Part shown: in pieces, positions 1 to 8,292 of the stretch | How positions within the stretch are numbered: position 1 is the first letter of the stretch | Layout of the letters: the number at the start of each line of letters is the position of its first letter | NCBI RefSeq assembly: GCF_000717245.1 | Contig: NZ_JNYQ01000004.1 | Span: 1,210,432-1,274,431 of the forward strand | Length of the DNA: 64,000 nucleotides | Source of the DNA: Kitasatospora papulosa | GTDB lineage: Bacteria; Actinomycetota; Actinomycetes; Streptomycetales; Streptomycetaceae | Direction of reading: 5' to 3' | Notes under the pieces: model-generated | What the model was told of the DNA's origin: nothing | The model's database searches: none | What the model saw: the letters and a program-made list of their open reading frames with translations, nothing else | Made by a program: the position numbers and the translations under genes

Positions 1-223
1 TGCGCTTCATCGACGTGATGCCGGCGACCGTGCCCGCTCCCAGCCCGCCCATGACGAGCACGGCGGCCGTCCACCGGAGGACGGTCCGCAGCACTCGGCG
101 CGGGGGGCGTGCGGCGGGTACCGGGTCATGAGCCGGAGGGGCCGGCGGGTCCTGCGGGGCCGGCGGGAAGGGGACGGCGGCCGGAACGGCCGTGTCGGCA
201 GGCGCTGCCGTCTGCTCGGTCAT
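1..223 (-). CDS. Partial single-pass membrane protein, third gene of a coupled trio
   Basis: The gene runs off the left edge, so only about 74 residues are visible. Its ATG overlaps the stop of the upstream gene as ATGA (223..220), so translation is probably coupled. The visible part is a Pro/Ala-rich cytoplasmic tail of about 43 residues followed by one hydrophobic segment (residues about 46-68, with VLVMGGLGAG). This is the architecture of the two genes before it: short Pro-rich tail, one membrane helix, then presumably an extracytoplasmic domain. I recognise no family. The trio looks like paralogous or partner membrane proteins made from one transcript. Confidence 0.7.
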   Translation of the reverse strand, partial: MTEQTAAPADTAVPAAVPFPPAPQDPPAPPAHDPVPAARPPRRVLRTVLRWTAAVLVMGGLGAGTVAGITSMKR

Positions 224-1044
224 ATGTACTCCCCCGGGGACGAGATGTGGTCCAGCTGGTCCTTCAGCAGCTCGGCGACGGCCTTCTTGTCGACCGGCTT
301 GGTGCCCGTCGCCCGGTAGCTGATGCTGAGCTCACCGTCGTACGCCGCGCACATCATGTCCTCGATGTCGCTGTCGCTGTCCTTCGGCTGCAGGTAGCAG
401 GTCGCGTTACGGGTGTGGCCCTGGACCTTCGGGCCGTCGCGGAAGAGGCCGACGAGATCGAAGAGCCCCGTCCGGAAGGTGTGGAGGTCCCGCACGGCCT
501 TCTTGTCCTTCATCCGGACGATCACGGCGTGCACCTCCAGGTCGTTCTCCTGGGAGACGTACGACCGGACGGCGAGACCCTGCAGCCGGAGCTTGTCGAT
601 CCGGCCGTCGAACTCCCGGCGCTCCTTGCCCGCGAGCCCGCGGCCGGACTCCTTCATCGCGGCGACGGCCCGCTCACCTTCCGCCTCGCCGTCGTTTCCG
701 TACTCCCCGTCGTCCGGCCCCAGCCGGTAGCCCTTGGGCACGGGCAGCAGCAGCTTGCTCAGCTCGGTGTCCGACCTGCCGCGGCTCGTGTCCCCCGCGG
801 GATCCTTGTCAAGCTCACGCTCGGGGACGTCCCAGGTGGTGGTCTCGGCGGTGCGGTCCGCGCCGTCCACCGTGATCTTCGTGTACGCCGCGGCACCGCC
901 GACGGCGCCGAGCACCAGGACGAAGGGCAGCGCCGCGAGCAGGACACGCAGGGCGCGGCCGCGCCCTGCGGAAGCCTCCGGGGCTCCGGACGTTCCGTGG
1001 AGCGGGGCGCCGCCGGAGGGTTCGGGCGGGGTCATGTCGTTCAC
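220..1044 (-). CDS. Single-pass membrane protein of unknown function
   Basis: This 274-residue protein has a Pro/Gly-rich N-terminal tail, a membrane helix at about residues 31-53, and a charged extracytoplasmic domain. The domain contains two cysteines that could form a disulfide (one in NATCYLQP, one in DMMCAAY). The start is GTG at 1044, which overlaps the preceding stop as GTGA; the following gene overlaps its stop as ATGA. Three genes are therefore tightly coupled. No enzymatic motif is visible. A role as a surface-exposed partner of its two neighbours is inference only. Confidence 0.75.
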   Translation of the reverse strand: MNDMTPPEPSGGAPLHGTSGAPEASAGRGRALRVLLAALPFVLVLGAVGGAAAYTKITVDGADRTAETTTWDVPERELDKDPAGDTSRGRSDTELSKLLLPVPKGYRLGPDDGEYGNDGEAEGERAVAAMKESGRGLAGKERREFDGRIDKLRLQGLAVRSYVSQENDLEVHAVIVRMKDKKAVRDLHTFRTGLFDLVGLFRDGPKVQGHTRNATCYLQPKDSDSDIEDMMCAAYDGELSISYRATGTKPVDKKAVAELLKDQLDHISSPGEYI

Positions 1045-1841
1045 ACACGCTCCAGCTGTCGCTCGACCAGCGTCCGGATGTCCTTCTTGCTGATCGGCCG
1101 GGTGTCGTACAGATTGATCTCGATCATGATGTCGCCCCGGTGCACGACGGCCCGGGCCCGGTAGAAGGGCTCGTAGCCGGGCTCCAGGTCCGCGCCGTAG
1201 ACGTAGTAGCGGCCTTCGCCGCTGCCCTTGACCAGGTCGCCGTTGTTGCCCGCGTGATCGTCATCGGCCATGTACGAGCGCTGACCGACCGCGTGGTCCT
1301 CGGCCGTCGTGTCCGTCCCGGAGGAGAACTGCGTGAGCGTGATCGTGGCTTCGCGGTGTTCGCCCTTCGTCCAGGCGGCACCCGCGACACGGCGGATGTC
1401 CGACTCCAGGAAGTACTCGAACATCCCGTCCTCGACCTCGTAGCCGCGTGCCAGGACCCCCACGCTCATCCAGCCGTCGTCCAGCCAGTCGGCGTCCTCG
1501 TCCTCGCTCCAGCCCGCCGGGCGGTCGATGATCAGCTTGCGCAGATCACCGTCCGTCTTGACCCGGTGGTCCTGCGAGGCGGGCAGCGGGGCCGGGACCT
1601 TGTCCGCGGGAAGCGCCTTCGCCGGGTAGGCCAGCTCCGTCTGCGACAGCGCGGGCAACGGCGACGGAGGCCGCTGCGCCTGGATGCCGTAGCCGATCGC
1701 CGTACCGCCGGAGATGCCGAGCAGGGCCGCGGCGGCGATCAGCAGAGCCGTACGGCCGCGCGGGCGGGTGCGCACCGGGGCGGCCGGTGCCTCGGCCGGT
1801 GCCTCCGGCGGCACGTCAAAAAGGGTGTCGTTCGGTTCCAA
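1041..1841 (-). CDS. Single-pass membrane protein, first gene of the coupled trio
   Basis: The protein has 266 residues: a Pro/Ala-rich cytoplasmic tail (1-27), a membrane helix at about 31-51, and an extracytoplasmic domain rich in Asp, Glu and Tyr. The start appears to be TTG at 1841. A run of G with GGGGGGA lies six bases upstream and serves as a strong ribosome site, and the only nearby ATG is in another frame. The TTG start may keep expression low. Layout matches the next two genes (N-terminal tail, one helix, outer domain, C-terminal Arg/Glu-rich stretch), so the three may be divergent paralogs. I do not recognise the family. Confidence 0.72.
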   Translation of the reverse strand: MEPNDTLFDVPPEAPAEAPAAPVRTRPRGRTALLIAAAALLGISGGTAIGYGIQAQRPPSPLPALSQTELAYPAKALPADKVPAPLPASQDHRVKTDGDLRKLIIDRPAGWSEDEDADWLDDGWMSVGVLARGYEVEDGMFEYFLESDIRRVAGAAWTKGEHREATITLTQFSSGTDTTAEDHAVGQRSYMADDDHAGNNGDLVKGSGEGRYYVYGADLEPGYEPFYRARAVVHRGDIMIEINLYDTRPISKKDIRTLVERQLERV

Positions 1842-1946
1842 AAGGGTCCCCCCATGAGACCTGAGGCGCAGGTCGCATCACCTGCGCACACAGCAGACCC
1901 ACAGGTCACGGGGGAGGTTGTCCGGCCGAGGATTACAGTTCGGTAC

Positions 1947-2309
1947 ATGTCGAAGAAGCTCGTGATCAAGGTGACCGCCGGAGCCGACGCCGCCGAGCGC
2001 TGCTCGCAGGCCTTCACCGTGGCGGCCGTGGCCGTCGCCAGTGGTGTCGAGGTGTCCCTGTGGCTGACCGGCGAGTCCGCCTGGTTCGCCCTGCCGGGGC
2101 GCGCGGCCGAGTTCGAGCTGCCGCACTCCGCGCCCCTGCCCGATCTGATCGACTCGATCCTGGCGGGTGGCGGGATCACGCTCTGCACGCAGTGTGCGGC
2201 GCGGCGCGACATCACGGAGAAGGACGTCCTGGACGGCGTGAGGATCGCCGGCGCCCAGGTGTTCGTGCAGGAGGCCATGGCGGACGGCACTCAGGCCCTC
2301 GTGTACTGA
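1947..2309 (+). CDS. DsrE-family small protein
   Basis: This 120-residue protein starts MSKKLVIKV and alternates hydrophobic strands and helices, as in the DsrE/DsrF/TusD fold. It has a Cys pair in ITLCTQCAARR, about two thirds along, where DsrE-like sulfur-relay proteins carry their active cysteine. It lies divergent from the membrane trio and near the rhodanese operon, which fits a role in sulfur handling, though that is inference. A -10-like TACAGT at 1934-1939 is only seven bases from the ATG and no Shine-Dalgarno is visible, so the message is probably leaderless. Confidence 0.8.
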   Translation: MSKKLVIKVTAGADAAERCSQAFTVAAVAVASGVEVSLWLTGESAWFALPGRAAEFELPHSAPLPDLIDSILAGGGITLCTQCAARRDITEKDVLDGVRIAGAQVFVQEAMADGTQALVY

Positions 2310-2341
2310 TCCCGCCGGGCCATGGGCCCACGGGACGGCCC

Positions 2342-2731
2342 TCAGCGGCGGTTGTCCCTGCCGTCGAGCTCGTCCCACCACCGGTCGGACGTCGGATCTC
2401 CCGTGGGGGCCTGCTGCGGCGAGCGCGGCCGCGAGGCGGGGGGAGGGGGCTTCGAGGGCCGGGAGAGGTCGGGCGCGGAGCCCTCGGGCCGCGAGCCCGG
2501 TGCCCTGGACCCCGGTGCCCTGGATCCCGGTGAGGGATCGTCCCACCAACGGTCCTCGGGTCCGCGCCGGTTGGCGACGATCGCGGCGACGGGCGGCAGG
2601 ACCATGGCGACCACGCACATCGCCACGGCCGCGGGGACGGACCACAGACGCACGAAGGCCCAGGCGGAGACGAAGAGGAAGAGGCATCCGCCCATCATCA
2701 GAAAATAGACGCGCCTGCGCCGGGCGTACAT
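2342..2731 (-). CDS. DUF3099 membrane protein
   Basis: The protein has two adjacent membrane helices near the N-terminus (after MYARRRRVYFLMMGG), followed by a Pro/Arg/Ser-rich soluble tail that repeats APGSR and contains two RWWD motifs. That is the DUF3099 pattern common in actinomycetes, of unknown function. I chose the ATG at 2731 over the possible start at 2767 because the family begins at MYARRRR and a TACGCT box lies six bases upstream, suggesting leaderless expression. The tail is low complexity at the DNA level, with a tandem GGTGCCCTGGA-type repeat near 2500-2530. It converges with the DsrE-like gene. Confidence 0.75.
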   Translation of the reverse strand: MYARRRRVYFLMMGGCLFLFVSAWAFVRLWSVPAAVAMCVVAMVLPPVAAIVANRRGPEDRWWDDPSPGSRAPGSRAPGSRPEGSAPDLSRPSKPPPPASRPRSPQQAPTGDPTSDRWWDELDGRDNRR

Positions 2732-2780
2732 GAGTCCAGCGTAGGGCTCACCGGCGCGGAAGCGCACGCGGACGGCGCGA

Positions 2781-2830
2781 AGGGCCGCACCCCGTGTCAG
2801 GTGGCGTCCAACCCCCTGGGGTGCGGCCCT
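2781..2830 (-). terminator. Stem-loop after the cysA-DUF1416 transcript
   Basis: A perfect 13-bp inverted repeat (AGGGCCGCACCCC at 2781-2793, its complement at 2818-2830) with a 24-base loop lies just after the DUF1416 stop. It probably ends or processes the rhodanese transcript before DUF3099. Confidence 0.6.
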
Positions 2831-2851
2831 CCGGCCGTCCGTGCGCGTGAA

Positions 2852-3139
2852 CTACACGGCGATGGCGACCTCGGCGAGGCCACCGGTCTGCGCCACGACC
2901 GTACGGTCGGCGGTGCCGCCCGGAACCAGGGCACGCAGCGTCCAGGTGCCCTCGGCCGCGTAGAAACGGAACTGCCCGGTCGCCGAGGTCGGGACCTCGG
3001 CGGTGAACTCACCGGTCGAGTCGAGCAGTCGGACGTAGCCGGTGACGGGCTCGCCGTCGCGGGTCACGCTGCCCTGGATGGTCGTCTCGCCCGGCTTGAT
3101 CGTCGAAGCGTCGGGGCCGCCGGCCTGTGCTCCACACAT
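2852..3139 (-). CDS. DUF1416 protein, rhodanese partner
   Basis: This 95-residue protein begins MCGAQAGG and is otherwise a compact beta-sandwich-like sequence (IQGSVTRDGEPVTGYVRLLD, then FYAAEGTWTLRAL) typical of DUF1416. It lies 48 bp downstream of the thiosulfate sulfurtransferase on the same strand, an arrangement I recall as conserved in actinomycetes. The near-N-terminal Cys could accept sulfur from the rhodanese, which is inference. An AGGAC ribosome site lies eight bases before the ATG. Length matches the family. Confidence 0.88.
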   Translation of the reverse strand: MCGAQAGGPDASTIKPGETTIQGSVTRDGEPVTGYVRLLDSTGEFTAEVPTSATGQFRFYAAEGTWTLRALVPGGTADRTVVAQTGGLAEVAIAV

Positions 3140-3187
3140 GGTGTTCTGTCCTTCTGGTCGGGGTCCTGCTGATCGGATCCTGCGGAA

Positions 3188-4027
3188 TTACTTGTTGGCG
3201 CCGAGCTCGATCGGAACGCCCACCAGGGAGCCGTACTCGGTCCAGGAACCGTCGTAGTTCTTGACGTTCTCCTGGCCGAGGAGCTCGTGCAGCACGAACC
3301 AGGTGAGGGCCGAGCGCTCACCGATGCGGCAGTACGCGATGGTGTCCTTCGACAGGTCCACCTGCTCGTCCTCGTAGAGGGCCTTGAGCTCGTCGTCCGA
3401 CTTGAAGGTGCCGTCGTCGTTGGCGTTCTTCGACCACGGGATGTTGCGGGCGCTCGGCACGTGGCCGGGGCGCTGCGACTGCTCCTGCGGGAGGTGCGCC
3501 GGGGCGAGCAGCTTGCCGCTGAACTCGTCGGGCGAACGCACGTCGACGAGGTTCTGGCTGCCGATGGCCTTCACGACGTCGTCGCGGTAGGCGCGGATCG
3601 ACTCGTCCTGGGCCTTGGCCTTGTACTCGGTGGCCGGGCGCGCCGGGACGGCGTCGGTCAGGTCGCGGGAGTCGAGCTCCCACTTCTTGCGGCCGCCGTC
3701 GAGCAGCTTGACGTTCTCGTGGCCGTACAGCTTGAAGTACCAGTAGGCGTACGAGGCGAACCAGTTGTTGTTGCCGCCGTAGAGGACGACCAGCGTGTCG
3801 TTGCCGATGCCCTTCTCGGACAGGAGCTTCTCGAAGCCGGCCTGGTCGACGAAGTCACGGCGGACCGGGTCCTGGAGGTCCTTGGTCCAGTCGATCCGGA
3901 TCGCGTTCTTGATGTGGTTCTTCTCGTACGCCGAGGTGTCCTCGTCGACCTCGACGATGGCGACCTGCGGGTCGTCGATGTGGGCCTCGACCCAGTCGGC
4001 GTCGACCAGGACGTCTGCGCGGCTCAT
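3188..4027 (-). CDS. cysA: Thiosulfate sulfurtransferase (two-domain rhodanese)
   Basis: The protein has 279 residues in two tandem rhodanese domains, the usual size for the family. The C-terminal domain carries the active loop CRIGERS, whose Cys forms the persulfide that passes sulfane sulfur from thiosulfate to an acceptor. The N-terminal domain lacks a catalytic Cys, as expected. It is cytoplasmic. The gene is preceded by a 26-residue leader peptide with two Cys codons, so it is probably controlled by cysteine supply, and it is followed by DUF1416. The symbol follows actinomycete usage; it is unrelated to the sulfate ABC transporter subunit CysA. Confidence 0.93.
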   Translation of the reverse strand: MSRADVLVDADWVEAHIDDPQVAIVEVDEDTSAYEKNHIKNAIRIDWTKDLQDPVRRDFVDQAGFEKLLSEKGIGNDTLVVLYGGNNNWFASYAYWYFKLYGHENVKLLDGGRKKWELDSRDLTDAVPARPATEYKAKAQDESIRAYRDDVVKAIGSQNLVDVRSPDEFSGKLLAPAHLPQEQSQRPGHVPSARNIPWSKNANDDGTFKSDDELKALYEDEQVDLSKDTIAYCRIGERSALTWFVLHELLGQENVKNYDGSWTEYGSLVGVPIELGANK

Positions 4028-4178
4028 GTGTTTCTCCTCCGGGGCAGTCTGCGGCGGGGTGGTGCGGAGTGCTGGGTGCCGGGTGTACGCGCGGGCGCTG
4101 GCAGCGGAACGCGCACGGCGGGCACGGATTCGGCCCTGACGTCGTCGAAGGGCCGGCGGGAAACGGGAGAGGTCCCGC

Positions 4179-4259
4179 TCAGAAGGTGCGACAGAGCATG
4201 GCGGCGACGCGGCACAGGTCTACTGCCCGCCGCTTCGTGAGGTCCGCCTGTCGCTTCAT
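4179..4259 (-). CDS. Cysteine-containing regulatory leader peptide
   Basis: This 26-codon ORF encodes a peptide with the core TKRRAVDLCRVAAMLCR, a pattern I recognise from actinobacterial leader peptides upstream of sulfur and cysteine genes. It ends about 150 bp before the rhodanese start. Its ATG lies seven bases after a TACGAT -10 box, so it is probably translated from a leaderless message. Ribosome stalling at its two Cys codons (residues 16 and 23) when Cys-tRNA is scarce could release downstream expression. The stalling mechanism is inference; the peptide pattern is seen directly. The 252 bp upstream of it (4260-4511) hold only its promoter. Confidence 0.82.
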   Translation of the reverse strand: MKRQADLTKRRAVDLCRVAAMLCRTF

Positions 4260-4266
4260 GCGTCCG

Positions 4267-4296
4267 ATCGTAGGGAGGTACGGGCGGAGATGTCAC
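4267..4296 (-). promoter_or_regulatory. Promoter of the leader peptide-cysA operon
   Basis: On the minus strand GTGACA (4296..4291) and TACGAT (4272..4267) are 18 bp apart, a good match to the main vegetative sigma consensus. The -10 is seven bases before the leader ATG. Confidence 0.7.
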
Positions 4297-4511
4297 CGTC
4301 GTGTCGGATGATGAGACGCGATCGTCCGATATGCGAGACGAGGGAGTGGTCCAGGGCCTCGGAGGCACGGATTCCGGCAGTCGGTGCCCGACGGCCGGCT
4401 AGGGAACGGACGAGCCCGTCTCATCATCTGGATCGTGCGTCCGGTTCACCGCCGGACGGTCCCCGCCGCACCCGCTCCGGGCGCGGTCCGCGGCCGTCCG
4501 GCGCAGCGGCG

Positions 4512-5207
4512 TCAGCCCGCGAGCCGGACGTCCGATCCGGTCACCGAGATCTCCAGCCCGCCCGGAGCCACCTCGATCTTCTGCAGTTCCAGGCCTTCGG
4601 GCAGCCCGCCGATCCCGCGTTCGAAGTCGGTCTTCTTCCTGACCAGGCCCTCGAGGCCCGGGATGCCCTCGCCCGGCACCTCGTCGGCGCGCACCCTGAC
4701 GGTGTCGCCGTCGACCAGGGTGACCGTGGAGAGCACGCTGCGCGTGAGCGTGCGGCCCAGCAGGGGGATCTCCACCGAGCCGGTGACCTTGACCTTGCCG
4801 TCGCCGCCGTAGGCGACGGTGACACCGTCGTCGGCGGCCTCGGTCAGGGCCGCGTACGGGATGACGGCCGTCCCGGAGGCCCGGGAGGCGGTGGCGCTGG
4901 TGTAGCCGGCACCCAGCGTGACCCGGCTCAGCTCGGCCTGGATCTCGCTGATGCGTATCTCCCGCCCGGCAGCGTTCGCGCGGATGTCCTTGACCGTGAC
5001 GTCCACCCGGTCGAACTCCGAGGCCGCGACCTGGGTCAGGAAGGGGAAGCCCTTGATCGAGACATCGGTCGAACCGGCCTCGGCGTCACCGAAAGCGATC
5101 CGCCCCTCTGCCTCCGACTCGGCGAAGTACAGGGCGGCGCGGTCCACGGCGACGAAGACACCGCCCAGCACCACGGCCAGGATCAGCAGTATTCGCAGTG
5201 CTCGCAT
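4512..5207 (-). CDS. LmeA-like DUF2993 phospholipid-binding protein
   Basis: The protein has 231 residues with an N-terminal hydrophobic anchor or signal (MRALRILLILAVVLGG) and a beta-rich body typical of DUF2993, the family of mycobacterial LmeA. LmeA binds phospholipid and supports envelope lipoglycan maturation; this copy probably works outside the membrane. The ATG at 5207 has GGGGGA nine bases upstream. Upstream codons in the same frame look non-coding, so I rejected a longer start at 5375. The gene follows the terminator of the membrane protein at 5362-6741 and is probably transcribed on its own. Confidence 0.83.
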   Translation of the reverse strand: MRALRILLILAVVLGGVFVAVDRAALYFAESEAEGRIAFGDAEAGSTDVSIKGFPFLTQVAASEFDRVDVTVKDIRANAAGREIRISEIQAELSRVTLGAGYTSATASRASGTAVIPYAALTEAADDGVTVAYGGDGKVKVTGSVEIPLLGRTLTRSVLSTVTLVDGDTVRVRADEVPGEGIPGLEGLVRKKTDFERGIGGLPEGLELQKIEVAPGGLEISVTGSDVRLAG

Positions 5208-5298
5208 GCCTGTTGTTCCCCCACTCGGACCGGCCGGACCTCTGGTGCACCTGAGCCTACTGCCGCGGTGCGGCGTGCCCTGAGTGATCGACGAACAC

Positions 5299-5328
5299 GA
5301 GGCCCGGCCGGTTCCCCGGCCGGGCCTC
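5299..5328 (-). terminator. Perfect GC hairpin terminator
   Basis: GAGGCCCGGCCGG (5299-5311) and its exact complement (5316-5328) form a 13-bp stem with a 4-base loop, just after the stop of the 459-residue membrane protein. Confidence 0.85.
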
Positions 5329-5361
5329 GAAGTGCGGGGACGCCGGAAACGTCCGGGAACG

Positions 5362-6741
5362 TCAGGCGATCGCACGGCCGATCAGATAGACGGCGGGAGC
5401 CGCGGCCGTGAGCGGCAGCGCCACCCCCGCGGTCATGTGCACGAACCGGGACGGGTAGTCGTAGCTCGCGACCCGCAGACCGATCAGCGCGCAGCCACCC
5501 GCCGCGAACCCGAGGAACGCCGACCGGGCCCCGAAGTCCGTGAACACCCCGGCGGCCAGGCCCGCTCCCGCCGAGGCGAGCAGCGCCACCACCACCGAGA
5601 CCGCTCCGGGCAGTGGCAGGGCCCTGACCAGCACGCCCACGGCGACCGCGACACCGCCCACCGTCACCGCGTCCGGTACCGCCGCCAGGTGCCCGGCCGC
5701 CAGCACGGCCAGCGCCGCCGACGCGACGGTGGCCGTCAGGCCGTACATCCGCTCGTCGGCACCGGCATGGCTGCGCAGCTGCAGGACGATGGTGAGCAGC
5801 ACCCAGCCACCGAGCGTGCCGAGGATGGCCGCCGGGGCGTTGTCCCGGCCCGCGGCGAGCAGCACCGCATCGGCCGCCACACCGCCGGCGAAGGCGAGCG
5901 CGATGCCCTGCCGGGCCGGCCACATGCCGTTGAGCCGGAACCAGCCCGCGGCCGTCACGGCCTGGAGCAGGACCAGGGGCACGAGCAGGGCGTAGGCCCC
6001 GATCGCCGCGGCGAGGGCGAGGAGCAGGCCGAGGCCCGCCGTGATCGCGGCGGGCTGCATCCCCGGCGCGATGATCGGCGAACGCCCTTCGGCGCGGGCC
6101 CGCTGGGCGTCGGTGATCCGGCTGTTGCCCAGAGTGGTCGGCGCGCTGTACCCGGAGTCGTCGGAACCAGCCCCCGGAGCGGCCGCCGGAGCCGCCTGGG
6201 CGGGCGGGGCGGCCGGGACGTACTGCGGTTGCCGCGCCGGGGCCTCGGGCGGCAGCGGGTGGCCGCCCTGCCCGGCGGGCGCGTCGGGGTGCTGCGGCTG
6301 GATCGTCGGCTGGTACGTGGTGTCCCAGGTCTGCCCCTGCCACGTCTGGGCAACGCCCTGGTCGGCGGGCTGGGTCCGGAACGCGCCCTGCTCCGGGTGG
6401 ACGGCGGGCTGCCGACCGTACGGCTGCTGCTCCTGCTGCTGCGGGTACGGCTGCTGTTGCTGCTGCGAGTACGGCTGCTGCTGTTGCTGCGGCTGCGGGT
6501 AGGACGGCTGCTGCTGCCCGTACGTCGGCTGCAGCCCGTTCTGCGGTTGTCCGTAGGCCGGGTCGTACGGCTGCGGGCTCTGCGGCTGTCCGTACGCCGG
6601 GTCGTACGGCTGCGGGCTCTGCGGCTGCCCGTACGGGTCGTACGGCTGCTGCCCGTACGCCGCCGGGTCGTACGGCTCCTGTCCCTGGCGCTGCTGCCCG
6701 TGTCCCGGGTCGTACGGATACTGCTGATCGTTGTCGCTCAT
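5362..6741 (-). CDS. Polytopic membrane protein with Gln/Tyr/Pro-rich disordered N-terminus
   Basis: The 459-residue protein has two halves. Residues 1 to about 215 are low complexity, rich in Gln, Pro and Tyr, with repeats of PYDPAYGQPQ and runs such as QPQQQQQPYSQQQQQPYP. The remainder holds about eight hydrophobic helices rich in Ala, Gly and Val. The ATG at 6741 was chosen because the repeat region starts there (MSDNDQQYPYDPG); the upstream 25 codons look like shadow. It sits 10 bp after the MoaD-like gene on the same strand. Function is unknown. The tail resembles prion-like sequences and could drive self-association, which is inference. Confidence 0.8.
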   Translation of the reverse strand: MSDNDQQYPYDPGHGQQRQGQEPYDPAAYGQQPYDPYGQPQSPQPYDPAYGQPQSPQPYDPAYGQPQNGLQPTYGQQQPSYPQPQQQQQPYSQQQQQPYPQQQEQQPYGRQPAVHPEQGAFRTQPADQGVAQTWQGQTWDTTYQPTIQPQHPDAPAGQGGHPLPPEAPARQPQYVPAAPPAQAAPAAAPGAGSDDSGYSAPTTLGNSRITDAQRARAEGRSPIIAPGMQPAAITAGLGLLLALAAAIGAYALLVPLVLLQAVTAAGWFRLNGMWPARQGIALAFAGGVAADAVLLAAGRDNAPAAILGTLGGWVLLTIVLQLRSHAGADERMYGLTATVASAALAVLAAGHLAAVPDAVTVGGVAVAVGVLVRALPLPGAVSVVVALLASAGAGLAAGVFTDFGARSAFLGFAAGGCALIGLRVASYDYPSRFVHMTAGVALPLTAAAPAVYLIGRAIA

Positions 6742-6751
6742 GGTCTGCGGT

Positions 6752-7006
6752 TCACCCTCCTGCGAACGGCGGGAGCACCTCGACCGTGCCGCCCTCGGCA
6801 AGCCGTACGGTCTCATGACCGCGGGTCCCCACAGGATTCCCGTCGATCAGGAACGAGCATCGGCGCAGTACGCGCGTCAGTTCACCGGGGTGCCGCTCGC
6901 GCACCCCGTCGAGAGCCTCGGCGAGTGTGTTCGCCGTGTACGGCTCCTCCGCGGTCCCTGCGGCGGCCTTGGCCGCGGCCCAGTAGCGGATCGTGCCCGC
7001 TGCCAT
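6752..7006 (-). CDS. MoaD/ThiS-family sulfur carrier
   Basis: This 84-residue protein has a ubiquitin-like fold and ends exactly in PPFAGG. The terminal Gly-Gly is the site that is adenylated and thiocarboxylated in sulfur carriers for molybdopterin or thiamine synthesis. I chose ATG 7006, which has GGGG seven bases upstream. A GTG at 7051 overlapping the stop of the hydrolase gene is a weaker alternative that would add 15 residues. No other molybdenum cofactor gene is nearby, so the acceptor pathway is unknown, but the rhodanese and DsrE-like genes are within 5 kb. Confidence 0.85.
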   Translation of the reverse strand: MAAGTIRYWAAAKAAAGTAEEPYTANTLAEALDGVRERHPGELTRVLRRCSFLIDGNPVGTRGHETVRLAEGGTVEVLPPFAGG

Positions 7007-7047
7007 GGCGGCACCCCTTTCGTCGTACGTCGGCTGTCCATCATGGA

Positions 7048-7995
7048 TCACGCCGACTCCGTCCAGTCCGCGATGCGGGTCAGCAGTGCCTCGTCCGCGG
7101 CGTTCTCCGCGTGGCCCATGCCGTGTTCCAGCCAGAGCTCGGCCCCGTCACCCGCGGCTCCGGCCAGCATCCGGGGATGGTCGACGGGGAAGTACGGGTC
7201 CCGGTCGCCGTGCACGATCAGCAGAGGCACACCGATCAGCGGGACCGCCTCCACCGGCGAGAGCGGCACGGGGTCCCAGTCCTGCTGATGGATGCGGGTC
7301 CGGAAGCCGTAGCGGCCGACGAGCCGGCCCGCGGGCCGCGTGACCACCCAGTGCAGGCGACGCATGGGCGCCGTGCCTCGGTAGTACCAGCGAGCCGGAG
7401 CGCTCACGGCGACGACCGCATCCGTGTGGGCCGCCCCGATGAATGGCTGCGCTTCTGCACGCCTCTTGTGCGCCGTGTGCGCCCCCGTGCGCGGCCCCAC
7501 CCGTTCGGTCGCCCCCGGGCCGAATTCCTCCTCGGCGGATTCTCCGGATTCCGGCGCCGTATACAGAGCGGCGTGCCGGAGCACGACAGAACCGCCCATC
7601 GAGAAACCGACCGTAACGATTCGGCGGTGCCCCAGCGACCGTGCCCAGGCGACCGCGGCCGCGAGATCCAGCACCTCGCGATCGCCCACCGTCGACCGTC
7701 CGCCGGACCTTCCGTGCCCCCGAAAGGAGAACGTGATCACGGCCGCACGCTGGGCGAACACCGCGGCCGCCCGGAGCAGCGCCGGCCGGTCCGCGGAGCC
7801 GGTGAAACCGTGTGCGAGGACCACGGCGGGCCCTTCCGGGGCACCGCCTCCGGCGCCCCCGGAACCCGCCGTACACGGGGTGTACACCGCCTCGATACGG
7901 ACCCCGTCACCGGTCAGCAACGTGGTGCGCCGGGGCACCGGCGTGATCGAGGGAACAGAAGAACTCGGGAAACCACCCTCGGACACAGAACTCAT
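7048..7995 (-). CDS. Alpha/beta hydrolase
   Basis: The 315-residue protein shows the serine hydrolase layout: an oxyanion region (VVLAHGFTGS), nucleophile elbow GFSMGG, acid in HGDRDPYFP and catalytic His in HGMGHAENA. The substrate is unknown. There is no signal peptide, so it is cytoplasmic. The MoaD-like gene follows directly, so the two are probably co-transcribed. It diverges from glnR across a 297-bp intergenic region. That region holds short direct repeats of GACGGCCGT and a CCCGGGTCCGACCCGGG hairpin but no box I can assign with confidence. Confidence 0.85.
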   Translation of the reverse strand: MSSVSEGGFPSSSVPSITPVPRRTTLLTGDGVRIEAVYTPCTAGSGGAGGGAPEGPAVVLAHGFTGSADRPALLRAAAVFAQRAAVITFSFRGHGRSGGRSTVGDREVLDLAAAVAWARSLGHRRIVTVGFSMGGSVVLRHAALYTAPESGESAEEEFGPGATERVGPRTGAHTAHKRRAEAQPFIGAAHTDAVVAVSAPARWYYRGTAPMRRLHWVVTRPAGRLVGRYGFRTRIHQQDWDPVPLSPVEAVPLIGVPLLIVHGDRDPYFPVDHPRMLAGAAGDGAELWLEHGMGHAENAADEALLTRIADWTESA

Positions 7996-8292
7996 GTGGG
8001 CTATTCTGCTGCGAAGAGGATCCGGGCAAAGCAGCCCCCGGGTCCTTTTGTGCTTTCCGAGCGTTGTTACGGCGACGTTTCGACAAGCTCAGCGGTCCCC
8101 GGGCGCGGGGCCGCACAGTAAAAACCGTATGACGGCCGTCGCAGGTGACGGCCGTACGGGAGTACGAAGCACTGCCGCATACTCCCCCGGGTCCGACCCG
8201 GGAGTGCCCCTCTCGCAGGGAACGAGGAGGACCGACGTAATGGGCGAGCTGAACGTGCACGATCGACCGACGACCCAGGCAGGTGGGCGGCG

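Noticed and set aside
6420..6700. Short repeats resembling a CRISPR array
   Set aside because: They are in-frame codon repeats for Gln/Pro/Tyr, without regular spacers.
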